Below are positions 17,313 through 25,917 of a stretch of 64,000 bases of DNA, piece after piece. The notes below the pieces were generated by a model, which worked only from the letters and a program-made list of their open reading frames with translations, made no database searches and was not told the DNA's origin. Where the stretch lies: contig CAJULV010000012.1 of assembly GCA_910587555.1 (NCBI GenBank), positions 1 to 64,000 of the forward strand, in the 5' to 3' direction. Each line of letters starts with the position of its first letter. Position 1 is the stretch's first letter. The stretch is from an uncultured Acetatifactor sp. (GTDB taxonomy: Bacteria > Bacillota > Clostridia > Lachnospirales > Lachnospiraceae). A program made the translations under genes and the position numbers.

Positions 17313-18179
17313 GTGAAGACATTGTATACAAATATGGATATCCATTTTACAATTGAAAATATTGCGGTTCACGCGCTGAATATCATTTTCGAGCGTTTTA
17401 CGCGGACAATTCCCTCCCACAGCCACGGTGACGGCTGTTATGAAATCCATTATATCTCATCGGGATACGGAAAGCTGAATGCGGCGGGGGTGTATTATGA
17501 TATTGAACCGGGAACGCTCTATGTCACAGGTCCGCATATCGAACATGCCCAGACCCCCATTGCCTCGGATCCCATGCAGGAATATTGCGTATACCTAAAA
17601 ACTGACAGTAATGTCAGGTTTGGGGAGGGAGATTCTGTGATGGGGACATTCCTGTCAAAGCCGTTCTGGTTCGGGAGAGATACACAGGGGATTCAGGGGC
17701 TTATGAACCAGCTTTTCGAGGAGCTGGAACATTGTTATATCGGGTATCAGCATCAGGTGAGGCTGCTGCTGTCCCAACTGCTGATTTATGTGGTGCGCAA
17801 TTATGGGCATCACCGGATTTCGCGAAGTTCTTTTACCAGAAGCAACCTGTCGGATTCCAAGTTTGTGATTATCGAAGAATATTTTCTGTATGAGTATGCG
17901 GCACTTTCCCTTGACAGCCTTGCCGACAGGCTGAAAGTCAGTCCGAGGCAGGCACAGCGGTTTTTAGCGAGATATTACGGAAAAACGTTTCAGGAGAAGA
18001 AAGCGGAAGCCAGAATGTCAGCGGCTGCGATTCTGCTGATGGATAGGGAAAGAACGATAACAGCTGTAGCGGAGGAACTGGGATACGCTTCATCGGAGCA
18101 TTTTTCGGCCGCTTTCCGTCAATTTTACGGAATGAGTCCCAGGGAGTACAGGAAAGCGGCTCAGAGCGGAAATGTGTAA
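17313..18179 (+). CDS. AraC-family transcriptional regulator
   Basis: Regulator of about 288 aa. The N-terminal cupin has SHSHGDGCYEIHYISSGYG (metal-type histidines). The C-terminal double helix-turn-helix (about 190-288) includes LADRLKVSPRQAQRFLARYYG and AEELGYASSEHFSAAFRQFYG followed by MSPREYRKA. The start is uncertain: GTG 17313 has GGAAGGGGAAA upstream, ATG 17334 is also possible, and the frame opens at 17250. It sits between the dehydrogenase and the fucosidase and probably activates the fucose island in response to a sugar. Confidence 0.88.
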   Translation: MKTLYTNMDIHFTIENIAVHALNIIFERFTRTIPSHSHGDGCYEIHYISSGYGKLNAAGVYYDIEPGTLYVTGPHIEHAQTPIASDPMQEYCVYLKTDSNVRFGEGDSVMGTFLSKPFWFGRDTQGIQGLMNQLFEELEHCYIGYQHQVRLLLSQLLIYVVRNYGHHRISRSSFTRSNLSDSKFVIIEEYFLYEYAALSLDSLADRLKVSPRQAQRFLARYYGKTFQEKKAEARMSAAAILLMDRERTITAVAEELGYASSEHFSAAFRQFYGMSPREYRKAAQSGNV

Positions 18180-18259
18180 TATAAGGGCAATATAAACAGG
18201 AGGAGCTTCCGGAATTCAAAATATCCGGAGTACTCCAGAATACAAAGGAGGTACTTATC

Positions 18260-19930
18260 ATGAACACGAAAACCTGTCCACAGTCTGCCCCTGCTCATCC
18301 CAATGTAGATGAATCGGTGGCTGCCGACAATACGCTTGCCAGGGAGGCGGCCTCACGCAACCGCCCGGAAGCGCTGGAGTGGCTTCAGGATGCAGGAATG
18401 GGTCTGTTTATTCACTGGTCGCTGGATGTACAGCTGGGCTGTGTCATCAGCCATTCCCTGGTGGGGGCATCGGAAGCGTATATATCCCGGTTTTATGAGG
18501 AGCTTCCCAAAACCCTGCATCCCCGGCGGTGGGATTTTGACCATTTGGCGGAGCTTGCCAGGCTGGCGGGATTCCGGTATGCGGTTTTGACCACCAAGCA
18601 TCACAACGGCTTCTGCCTCTGGGACACCGAAACCACCGATTTTTCCATTATGAACACGCCATACGGGGAAGATTTGGTCAGGCAGTATACGGAAGCCTTC
18701 CGCCGGCGGGGAATCAAAGTGGGATTTTACTTTTCTCCGGAGGACTTCCGCTATCTTCGCAGCAGGGGGCTTCCCATCACCCGGACGCCCGGGACTCCGT
18801 ATACCGAAGAGGTCCTGGACGGCTACAGGAAGCTCCTGACAGCACAGATGACCGAGCTGCTGACACGGTTCGGACCCGTGGATGTGCTGTTTTTTGACGG
18901 CGGCGAGACATTTGCCGGAGCGGACGGTGTAAGCCTGCAACAGCACTGCATGAATGTTGCATGGGACCTGCAGCCTGAGGTGCTGATTACACGCGGGGCG
19001 ATTCCCACCCCGGAGCAGCAGCTTCCCGGTGTGGGTGCGGATTTTGCCTGGGAGGGATGTATGACATTGGGGACGGCATGGCAGTATCAGCCTACCAATG
19101 AGTGCTATAAGACGGGGCTGCATTTGATCCGCCTGCTTGCCGAGACCAGGGCCAAGGGGGGAAGCCTGCTTCTGAATATCGCTCCGGATGCCGACGGGGA
19201 GCTGTGCCGGGAGCAGGAGGGGCTGGTGCGCGAACTGGCGCTATGGCACTTTATCAACGGTGAGTCCGTCCACGACGTCCGTCCCTGGATCATTACGAAT
19301 GAGGGGGATACATGGCTTCTCCGGAAAAAAGACGGCAGCGCCCTTTATGCGGTGTTGTTCGGCATGAAGGAGTGGGAGCGGGGACAGCGCCGGGAACTTC
19401 TCCTAAAGTCGGTAAAAGCCGGGGCGGGCACGACGGTAGAGGTGCTGGGACAGAGCGGGGAGGAGACGGAGTACCGCCCTGACCTGGATGCCGGGGCTTA
19501 CTGGGAACAGCGCGACGAGGGGCTTTTCCTGTCGGTTATGCATGCCCAGCGCATTTACTGCGGTATTTCCTGGCGCAATCCTCTGGTGCTGAAGATTACG
19601 GATCCGCAGCCGGCGTTCCTGCCCATGGGAGTGCAGACGGTGCAGGAAGTACAGAGGGATAAGGGCGGCGCGGTTCTGGCAGCCTGCGTGGAGACGCTGG
19701 GAAGCTTTGAGGAAGCCGAGCTGTGGTTTGAATGGAGGGTATATCCGGGATTTGCCCTGTCGTCCTATGAAGAAGGCTGGCAGAGGCTTTCCGTGGGAAG
19801 GGTGACGGAAACGGGACGTTATGAGGCGGCGCTTTCCGGGCTTTCCGAGGGGATTACCTACCAGTACAGGGCAGCCGTGGGCAATGAGCAGAATGTCATG
19901 AAAGGCGAGCTGCAGCTTATGACGATGTAA
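18260..19930 (+). CDS. alpha-L-fucosidase, GH29
   Basis: Glycoside hydrolase of 556 aa that releases L-fucose from fucosylated glycans. Family landmarks are GLFIHWS near the start, AVLTTKHHNGFCLWDT, KVGFYFSPEDF and VLFFDGG, whose D213 matches the GH29 nucleophile. LLLNIAPDADG follows. The C-terminus is a beta-sandwich domain. No signal peptide is visible, so the enzyme should act in the cytoplasm on imported oligosaccharides, which fits the MFS transporter. AAAGGAGGT precedes the ATG. With fucU nearby it anchors the fucose assignment of this region. Confidence 0.92.
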   Translation: MNTKTCPQSAPAHPNVDESVAADNTLAREAASRNRPEALEWLQDAGMGLFIHWSLDVQLGCVISHSLVGASEAYISRFYEELPKTLHPRRWDFDHLAELARLAGFRYAVLTTKHHNGFCLWDTETTDFSIMNTPYGEDLVRQYTEAFRRRGIKVGFYFSPEDFRYLRSRGLPITRTPGTPYTEEVLDGYRKLLTAQMTELLTRFGPVDVLFFDGGETFAGADGVSLQQHCMNVAWDLQPEVLITRGAIPTPEQQLPGVGADFAWEGCMTLGTAWQYQPTNECYKTGLHLIRLLAETRAKGGSLLLNIAPDADGELCREQEGLVRELALWHFINGESVHDVRPWIITNEGDTWLLRKKDGSALYAVLFGMKEWERGQRRELLLKSVKAGAGTTVEVLGQSGEETEYRPDLDAGAYWEQRDEGLFLSVMHAQRIYCGISWRNPLVLKITDPQPAFLPMGVQTVQEVQRDKGGAVLAACVETLGSFEEAELWFEWRVYPGFALSSYEEGWQRLSVGRVTETGRYEAALSGLSEGITYQYRAAVGNEQNVMKGELQLMTM

Positions 19931-19988
19931 TCCATGCGGAACGGATGCCGGTACAGGCTGTTTTGGAAAAAAATAAATTCAAATAAAA

Positions 19989-20030
19989 ATAAAGTGTGCC
20001 GCCGGACGGTATTCCGGTTGCACACTTTAT
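19989..20030. terminator. bidirectional terminator, fucosidase / lipoprotein
   Basis: ATAAAGTGTG (19989-19998) and CACACTTTAT (20021-20030) form a 10-bp perfect stem with an inner CCGG pair. A-rich sequence on the left and AT-rich sequence on the right let it end transcripts from both converging genes. Confidence 0.8.
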
Positions 20031-20058
20031 CATAAATTTCGCTGTTTTTATGCCAGCC

Positions 20059-20475
20059 TTATTTCTTGAAGGTCATGGACATGCCTTCTTCTTCCATGGT
20101 AATTACGCCGTCCTGCAGGGTAACAGTGGTGGTGGCGCCGTCGGCTTCCAGTGTGATATTGCTGCCGCTCTCTTTCCAGGTACCTTCCATATTGGTATCG
20201 GTAGCACCGCCCATGGTGTCTGCAAGAGCAGACATGTCAAGCAGGAAGCTGCCGTCGGACTTTAAGTCCAGAGTAACCTTGAGTTCGTCTGCAGGTACGC
20301 CTGCCGTTTCAGCCAGCTGTTCCAGATCCATGGTCATACCGCCAATCGCAATTGTCTGGAGCGTGTAAGTACCGGCTGCATTGGAACTGCCCTTGTCGCC
20401 GCAGGCAACCAGCCCGATTATGCACACGAGGGCCAGAGCCAAACCTACCATTTTTGTCCATACGTTCTTTTTCAT
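20059..20475 (-). CDS. small lipoprotein
   Basis: Protein of 138 aa with a lipoprotein signal peptide: MKKNVWTK, a hydrophobic core and LVAC with C25 as the lipidated residue. The mature part reads like a beta-rich module (TYTLQTIAIGG, GSFLLDMSAL, EGTWKESGSNITLEAD, ITMEEEGMSMTFKK), the pattern of DUF4854/DUF5640-like Gram-positive lipoproteins. It has its own promoter (20534-20561). Function unknown. Confidence 0.75.
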   Translation of the reverse strand: MKKNVWTKMVGLALALVCIIGLVACGDKGSSNAAGTYTLQTIAIGGMTMDLEQLAETAGVPADELKVTLDLKSDGSFLLDMSALADTMGGATDTNMEGTWKESGSNITLEADGATTTVTLQDGVITMEEEGMSMTFKK

Positions 20476-20533
20476 TTTACATCTCTCCTTTATTTCCTTT
20501 TATGTATTTCCTCCCTTGTGGGGGAACAAATAG

Positions 20534-20561
20534 ATTATAGCACCTTTTTTGGAGTTTTCAA
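20534..20561 (-). promoter_or_regulatory. sigma-A promoter for the lipoprotein
   Basis: On the minus strand TTGAAA (20556-20561) and TATAAT (20534-20539) are separated by 16 bases. A purine-rich leader with GGAGAG follows to the ATG at 20475. Confidence 0.75.
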
Positions 20562-20749
20562 GTGATTTTATCAGTTCTTAAGATTTCATAATGTTCTTTT
20601 ATCGGTACAATTGGGCCGCCTGCAACGACGGCTATGGTGCCTTCAGGAGCGTATGTTTTCTGGTACTCACGGGAGAGGGTGTACATCCGGATAACCGGCA
20701 CGGCGGAACCCGTTTTGCGTATTCCGATTGTTTTCTCTGCTGTCAGGTG
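20558..20749 (-). pseudogene. coding-like C-terminal fragment, unknown
   Basis: A minus-strand frame of 63 residues, closed by a TGA at 20558-20560 and by an upstream in-frame TAA at 20750, reads convincingly as protein: RKTGSAVPVIRMYTLSREYQ, then KTYAPEGTIAVVAGGPIVP and EHYEILRTDKIT. It has no ATG until midway and no ribosome site, so I read it as the end of a truncated gene. Its last codons overlap the lipoprotein promoter. I do not recognise the family. Confidence 0.35.
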
Positions 20750-20756
20750 TTATATT
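20728..20756 (+). promoter_or_regulatory. candidate promoter for the bceRS-like operon
   Basis: TTGTTT (20728-20733) and TATATT (20751-20756) are spaced by 17 bases, upstream of the response regulator at 20886. The leader between holds the sequence AAAGTCGCAAAGCGATTTAA (20851-20870), related to the conserved tail of the leader hairpins at 39.4 and 50.5 kb. Confidence 0.5.
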
Positions 20757-20885
20757 ATAGAAGGGGGATTGGGAATATGGATTACACCAAAGCGGACAAG
20801 CCGGTGTATCCGGATGTTATGGGGAAGGAAACGGCAAAAGGCAAGTCCGTAAAGTCGCAAAGCGATTTAAATAAGGAGGGCGGAA

Positions 20886-21557
20886 ATGTATCGTATCATG
20901 ATTATAGAAGATGACTCTGCCATGGCAAATGCCATGAAAAAGCAGATTGAAGCCTGGGGAAACCAGGTGATGTGTGTCCGGGATTTTCAGAATGTGATAT
21001 CCGCGTTTACGGCTTATGACCCGCATCTGGTTCTGATGGACATTATGCTGCCTTTTTTTAACGGGTACCACTGGTGCAGTGAAATCCGCAGGATTTCCAA
21101 TGTGCCGGTGGTGTTCATATCTTCGGCGGCCGACAACATGAACATTGTCATGGCCATGAGCATGGGCGGGGATGACTTTATACCGAAGCCGGTGGATTTG
21201 GAAGTGTTGACGGCCAAGATACAGGCCGTGCTGCGCAGGGCGTATGATATGGCGGGTAAGGTTCCGCTGCTGGAGTACAGAGGGGCGATTCTGAATCTGA
21301 ACAGTGCTTCCCTCACCTATCAGGGAGAACAGGTGGAGCTGACGAAGAATGAGTTCCGCATTCTCCAGACACTCCTTGAGAACAAGGGAAAGGTGGTAAG
21401 CCGGGATACCCTGATGACAAAGCTGTGGCAGATGGATTCCTATGTGGAGGAAAATACCCTGACGGTGAATGTGGCCAGGCTCCGGAAGAAGCTGGAGAAC
21501 GCGGGGCTTGCCAATTTTATAACCACCAGGGTGGGGAGCGGGTATATCGTCCTGTGA
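20886..21557 (+). CDS. BceR-type response regulator
   Basis: OmpR-family response regulator of 223 aa. Receiver domain with E8/D9/D10, phospho-acceptor D52 (LVLMDIMLPFFNG) and K101 (FIPKPVD). The winged-helix domain has LTKNEFRILQTLLENKGKVV and ENTLTVNVARLRKKL, as in BceR and related regulators of antimicrobial-peptide resistance. AAGGAGGG precedes the ATG. With the kinase and FtsX-type ABC transporter downstream it completes a BceRS-BceAB module. It probably acts at the TTACA-N4-TGTCA site before the ATPase gene. Confidence 0.9.
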   Translation: MYRIMIIEDDSAMANAMKKQIEAWGNQVMCVRDFQNVISAFTAYDPHLVLMDIMLPFFNGYHWCSEIRRISNVPVVFISSAADNMNIVMAMSMGGDDFIPKPVDLEVLTAKIQAVLRRAYDMAGKVPLLEYRGAILNLNSASLTYQGEQVELTKNEFRILQTLLENKGKVVSRDTLMTKLWQMDSYVEENTLTVNVARLRKKLENAGLANFITTRVGSGYIVL

Positions 21558-21706
21558 GGGCGGCTGCTGTTTCAGATGCCGGGAAAAGCGGCAGCAGGCG
21601 TCCTGGTCCGTGGTCCCGGTGGAACTGTATGTGAACTGTGCAGGTTCGGCAGGCATCCGATTCCTGTCCTGCGCAGAATGTTCGGGAATTATCGTGGGAG
21701 GCTATT

Positions 21707-22717
21707 ATGAGGGAAGAGAGATGGTATTCTATTTTGGGCAGTTTCCTTTGGCAGTACCGGATGACGGGAGTCGTGTTCGGTCTGTACACCGGGATTTTTG
21801 CCGGGATTTTTTCTTTATATAATATCGAAGCGGAAGCGGTGCTGTATGCGGCAGGGCTTTGCCTCCTGCTCACTGCCGTCCTGCTGGTTCCCGTTTTTTT
21901 CAAATATTGGAAAAAGCATAAAGAACGTCGAAGGATTCTTCAAAATGTGGAGATTTTGCTGGACCAGCTGCCGGAGCCGGAGAATCTGACAGAGGCGGAT
22001 TACCAGGAAATGCTCAGGAAGCTGAAGGCTGTGTTTGACAGGAATCTCACTTCCTGGCAGAATGAGCGCAGGGAAAGCATGGATTACTACACCACATGGG
22101 TGCATCAGATTAAAACGCCCATATCTGTCATGCGCATGACGCTGCAGGGGGAGGATACCAGAGAGAACCGGGAACTTCTGGCGGAGCTGTTCCGCATTGA
22201 ACAGTATGTGGGGATGGCGCTGAACTGGCTGCGGCTGGGGAGCGATTCCACGGATTTTGTCTTTCAGGAATATGGGCTGGATGCGATTGTCAGGAAGGCA
22301 ATCCGTAAATATGCCCCCCTGTTTATCGGGAAAAGGGTGCGCCTGTATTACGATCCCACAGACGTTACCGTGCTGACGGACGAGAAATGGCTTCTTTTTA
22401 TCATTGAGCAGCTGTTGTCCAACGCCGTGAAGTATACATGGGAGGGTTCGGTTTCGATAAGCGTTAAACCAAATAAAATATTATGTATAGCCGATACCGG
22501 AATCGGGATTGCGCCGGAGGATGTACCCAGGATATTTGAGAAAGGGTTTACGGGATATAACGGCAGGGAGGACAGGAAGTCCACCGGCCTTGGGCTGTAT
22601 CTCTGCCGGATGACTGCGGACAGGCTTTCCCACAAGATCAGTGTGGAATCCGAGCCTGGCGTGGGGACCGCCGTTTCGCTGGACCTGCATACGGAGCGGC
22701 TGGAGGTGGAAGACTGA
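21707..22717 (+). CDS. BceS-type intramembrane-sensing histidine kinase
   Basis: Kinase of 336 aa with two membrane segments (about 14-35 and 45-65) separated by only a few residues, so there is no extracellular sensor domain. This is the hallmark of BceS-like kinases that sense through their transporter. The phospho-acceptor is H133 in WVHQIKTPISVMRM. The ATPase domain has LLSNAVKYT, ADTGIGIAPEDV and STGLGLYLCRM. The ATG at 21707 follows GGGAGG; the frame opens at 21638. It should be activated by BceAB when a cell-wall peptide antibiotic is present, by analogy. Confidence 0.9.
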   Translation: MREERWYSILGSFLWQYRMTGVVFGLYTGIFAGIFSLYNIEAEAVLYAAGLCLLLTAVLLVPVFFKYWKKHKERRRILQNVEILLDQLPEPENLTEADYQEMLRKLKAVFDRNLTSWQNERRESMDYYTTWVHQIKTPISVMRMTLQGEDTRENRELLAELFRIEQYVGMALNWLRLGSDSTDFVFQEYGLDAIVRKAIRKYAPLFIGKRVRLYYDPTDVTVLTDEKWLLFIIEQLLSNAVKYTWEGSVSISVKPNKILCIADTGIGIAPEDVPRIFEKGFTGYNGREDRKSTGLGLYLCRMTADRLSHKISVESEPGVGTAVSLDLHTERLEVED

Positions 22718-22784
22718 AAATGCATCCTGCGTCCGTTGGCTGATCGCAGCCGGATCGGCACATCGGCGCTCCAGGATACGGAAC

Positions 22785-22798
22785 TTACAAAAATGTCA
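22785..22798 (+). promoter_or_regulatory. candidate BceR operator
   Basis: TTACA-AAAA-TGTCA matches the TnACA-N4-TGTAA consensus described for BceR-like regulators except for one base in the right half. It lies 166 bases before the ATPase gene and upstream of a TATAAT at 22853-22858, between kinase and transporter genes, where such operators are normally found. Confidence 0.55.
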
Positions 22799-22799
22799 C

Positions 22800-22853
22800 A
22801 TAAAACAGCGGAATTGTCACCTGAATCGATGTCGGGAAATTCCGCTGTTTTAT
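22800..22853. terminator. 16-bp perfect inverted repeat between kinase and transporter
   Basis: ATAAAACAGCGGAATT (22800-22815) pairs perfectly with AATTCCGCTGTTTTAT (22838-22853) around a 22-base loop. Its GC core with a TGTTTTAT end could terminate the bceRS-like transcript, and it directly follows the candidate operator. A TATAAT overlaps its right end, so it might also affect the transporter promoter. Which role applies is not decidable from sequence. Confidence 0.55.
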
Positions 22854-22963
22854 ATAATGTACCTGTAAACGATGAACGCAGCGGCAAAAACGGCATATAC
22901 ATGAGGGTGTGCCGAAGGCGCTTTGGGGTCCGCTGCGCAGTGATTTGAAACAGGAGGGATGAT

Positions 22964-23728
22964 ATGGCATTATTGGAGGCACAAAGTCTTAAAAAGGTAT
23001 ACACCACACGCTTCGGCGGCAATCAGATACAGGCACTGTCCAAGGTATCTTTTACGGTGGAACAGGGGGAATATGTGGCAATCATGGGGGAATCGGGCTC
23101 AGGTAAGACCACATTGCTGAATATACTGGCAGCTCTGGACCGGCCCACAGGCGGGCAGGTGATTCTGGGAGGAAAAAGCCTGTCCGGCGTGCGGGAGAAA
23201 GAACTGGCGGCATTCAGGCGGAATAACCTGGGATTTGTTTTCCAGGATTTCAACCTGCTGGACACATTTACCCTGCGGGATAATATCTTCCTGCCGCTGG
23301 TGTTGGGCGGGAAGGAGTACAGGGAGATGGCGGAACGGCTGGAACCCATTGCCAGGAGGCTTGGCATCGGCGGCATCCTGGACAAATTTCCCTATGAGGT
23401 CTCAGGCGGGCAGAAGCAGAGGGCGGCGGTGGCCAGGGCGCTGATAAGCCGCCCGCAGCTGGTGCTGGCGGATGAACCCACGGGCGCGCTGGATTCCAAA
23501 GCGGCGGATGGGCTGTTGGACATTTTTAACGAGATTAACATGGACGGACAGACCATTCTGATGGTGACACATTCCACAAAGGCGGCGAGCCGTGCGGGCA
23601 GAGTGATGTTTATCAAGGACGGGGAAGTTTTCCATCAGATTTACAGGGGAAACAACACCAATGAGCAGCTGTATCAGAAGATTTCCGATACGCTGACCCT
23701 GTTGGCTACGGGGGGAGGTCAGGTATGA
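22964..23728 (+). CDS. BceA-type ABC transporter ATP-binding protein
   Basis: ATPase subunit of 254 aa in the MacB/LolD-like class. Walker A GESGSGKTT, Q-loop FVFQDFNLLDTFT, signature VSGGQKQRAAVARAL, Walker B LVLADEPTGALD and the H-loop MVTHS are all intact. It pairs with the FtsX-type permease, overlapping its ATG by 4 bases, and would power detoxification of, and signalling about, peptide antibiotics. CAGGAGGGATGAT precedes the ATG. The upstream candidate operator suggests control by the adjacent BceR-like regulator. Confidence 0.95.
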   Translation: MALLEAQSLKKVYTTRFGGNQIQALSKVSFTVEQGEYVAIMGESGSGKTTLLNILAALDRPTGGQVILGGKSLSGVREKELAAFRRNNLGFVFQDFNLLDTFTLRDNIFLPLVLGGKEYREMAERLEPIARRLGIGGILDKFPYEVSGGQKQRAAVARALISRPQLVLADEPTGALDSKAADGLLDIFNEINMDGQTILMVTHSTKAASRAGRVMFIKDGEVFHQIYRGNNTNEQLYQKISDTLTLLATGGGQV

Positions 23729-25707
23729 AAAAAAGGTTTTTTCTAAAATTGGCGGCAGAAAATATAAAAAAGAACGGGAAAACGTATATTCCCTATATGC
23801 TGACCTGCATTTTGACGGTGGCGATGTTCTATATCGTAAAGTCCCTGTCGCTGAATCCGGGGCTGGAGAATATGCTTGGAGGGAATTTCCTGCACACTAC
23901 CATGGGGCTTGGAAGCGGGGTTGTATCTGTTTTTGCTTTTATTTTCCTGTTTTACACCAACAGCTTCCTGGTGAAGCAGCGGAAAAAGGAATTCGGGGTC
24001 TTCAACATCCTGGGTATGGAGAGAAGGCATCTTGCCAGGGTGGTGGGCTGGGAGACCGTTTATGTGACATTGATTGCCTTGGGGCTGGGACTGCTGCTTG
24101 GGGTGGCTCTGGACAAGGTAATGTTCCTGGGCGTGATCCGGATAGTGGGGGCGGAGGTGCCGCTGGGATTTTTCATCTCTCCTGAGGCGGTAGCATCCAC
24201 AGTCACCTTTTTCCTGGCTATATTTCTGCTGATTTACGCCAACTGCATCCGGCAAATTCGTGCGGCGGACCCCATTGGGCTGCTGCGGGCCGGAAGTGAG
24301 GGGGAGCGGGAGCCAAAGGCCAACTGGCTGCTGACAATCTGGGGACTGGCTGCGCTGGGGGGCGGCTATTATATCGCCGTTACCACCCAGAACCCCATCG
24401 CTTCCGTACTGCTGTTTTTTGTGGCGGTACTCCTGGTCATCGCGGGGACCTATCTGCTGTTTACTGCGGGAAGCATTGCCCTTCTGAAGATGCTTCGGAA
24501 AAATAAAAAATATTATTACCGCACGAAGCATTTTGTGAGCGTGTCCGGTATGATTTACAGGATGAAGCAGAACGCGGTGGGGCTGGCAAATATCTGTATC
24601 CTGTCCACCATGGTACTGGTGATGGTTTCCACGACGGCTTCCCTGATGGCGGGGATGGAGGGCATTATAAGGAATCGTTATCCCTGGGACTATGTATTTT
24701 ACTTCGACGGGGAGAAAGAGGAGGAACAGGAGGCGGCGGAAACCATACGGCGGCTGCGGGAGCAAAGCGGGCTTTTGACGACAGGGGAATGGGACTATAC
24801 GTATCTCGCATTTCAGGCCGTCCGTGATGCGGAGGACAGTTATCAGGTACTGCGGCATCGGGCGCGCTCGGTGGAAGACGACACACATTCCCTTTTATTT
24901 GTGACACTGGATGACTACAATGCGGTAACGGGGGAGAACAGGCAGCTGGGCGAGGGGGAGATTCTGCTCTATGCCAACCGCCAGCCCTTTCATGCTCCCG
25001 TGCTGAAGATATTCGGCAGGGAATACCGCGTGGCGGAGAGGCTGGATCATTTTGTGGGGAACGGCGAGTATGAGGCGCTGCTGTCTGCCACACAGTATAT
25101 CGTGGTTCCGGACAGAGAGGAGCTGGAGTGGATTCATCGGGAACAGGAAGCGATTCTCATGGATTTGGCCAGTCCCATCGGATGGGTGTACGGATTTGAC
25201 GTGAAGGCGGGCGAGGAGGAACAGCTGGCATTCTACGGTGTGCTGCAGGAGCAGCTGGCCGGGGTAAGCGGCCTGAAGACGGAAGCAAGGGCAGACGGGA
25301 GGGCGGCTTTTCTGGAAATAGACGGCGGGCTTTTCTTTATAGGGATCTTCCTGGCAATCCTGTTTGTCATGGCAACAGTGCTGATAATTTATTACAAGCA
25401 GATATCGGAAGGATATGACGACAAGAATCGTTTTGAAATCATGCAGAAGGTGGGCATGAGCCGCAGCGAGGTAAGGGAGGCAATCCATTCCCAGGTGCTG
25501 ACGGTATTTTTCCTGCCCCTGATTGTGGCAGGGATTCATGTGGCGGCGGCTTTTCCGCTCATCTCCCGGCTGCTGGCGCTGCTGAATCTGTACGATGTTA
25601 AGCTGTTTGCCCTGTGTACGGCAGGCTGTTTCCTGGCATTCGGTGTCATGTACGTCATTATCTATATCCTGACGGCCAGGACATATTATCGTATCGTAAG
25701 CCGCTAG
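23725..25707 (+). CDS. BceB-type FtsX-domain ABC permease
   Basis: Permease of 660 aa. A TM near residue 20-40 and an FtsX-like set of helices (about 50-260) with KKEFGVFNILGM are followed by a large extracellular domain between about residues 310 and 520 and a final helix bundle with EIMQKVGMSRSEV. This ten-helix plan with a single large loop is specific for BceB-like permeases, where the loop recognises the antibiotic. The start overlaps the ATPase stop as ATGA. Substrate unknown; bacitracin- or lantibiotic-like compounds are typical for the family. Confidence 0.92.
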   Translation: MKKRFFLKLAAENIKKNGKTYIPYMLTCILTVAMFYIVKSLSLNPGLENMLGGNFLHTTMGLGSGVVSVFAFIFLFYTNSFLVKQRKKEFGVFNILGMERRHLARVVGWETVYVTLIALGLGLLLGVALDKVMFLGVIRIVGAEVPLGFFISPEAVASTVTFFLAIFLLIYANCIRQIRAADPIGLLRAGSEGEREPKANWLLTIWGLAALGGGYYIAVTTQNPIASVLLFFVAVLLVIAGTYLLFTAGSIALLKMLRKNKKYYYRTKHFVSVSGMIYRMKQNAVGLANICILSTMVLVMVSTTASLMAGMEGIIRNRYPWDYVFYFDGEKEEEQEAAETIRRLREQSGLLTTGEWDYTYLAFQAVRDAEDSYQVLRHRARSVEDDTHSLLFVTLDDYNAVTGENRQLGEGEILLYANRQPFHAPVLKIFGREYRVAERLDHFVGNGEYEALLSATQYIVVPDREELEWIHREQEAILMDLASPIGWVYGFDVKAGEEEQLAFYGVLQEQLAGVSGLKTEARADGRAAFLEIDGGLFFIGIFLAILFVMATVLIIYYKQISEGYDDKNRFEIMQKVGMSRSEVREAIHSQVLTVFFLPLIVAGIHVAAAFPLISRLLALLNLYDVKLFALCTAGCFLAFGVMYVIIYILTARTYYRIVSR

Positions 25708-25794
25708 GGGCTGTTTCCCGGAAGGCCGGCGGCGAGGCGCCATGCAGGGAAGCGGCAGGAAACCAATCAATAAAAAGTATGGAAAGGAAAATCA

Positions 25795-25917
25795 ATGATG
25801 AAAAGAGCAAGAGGAAATAATTTGTTTTGTACCGTATTGGTGGGGATAGCATCGGTTATTTTGTTCCGTTATTTCAGAGCGGCACGCAGGCGGAGGGAAG
25901 AGGAGGCGCGTGATTAG
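25795..25917 (+). CDS. small single-TM basic protein
   Basis: A 40-residue frame starting MMKRARGNNLFCTVLVGIAS, with one hydrophobic stretch followed by a strongly basic and acidic tail (FRAARRRREEEARD). GGAAAGGAAAATCA gives a plausible ribosome site. It lies 87 bases after the BceB-like permease and could be the last gene of that operon. Too short for a family call; the coding assignment is moderate. Confidence 0.4.
   Translation: MMKRARGNNLFCTVLVGIASVILFRYFRAARRRREEEARD

Noticed and set aside
20777..20914. 45-codon ORF with a good ribosome site overlapping the bceR-like gene
   Set aside because: Its second half overlaps the leader tail and the regulator start; composition is hydrophilic and without family features, so it is probably leader sequence.
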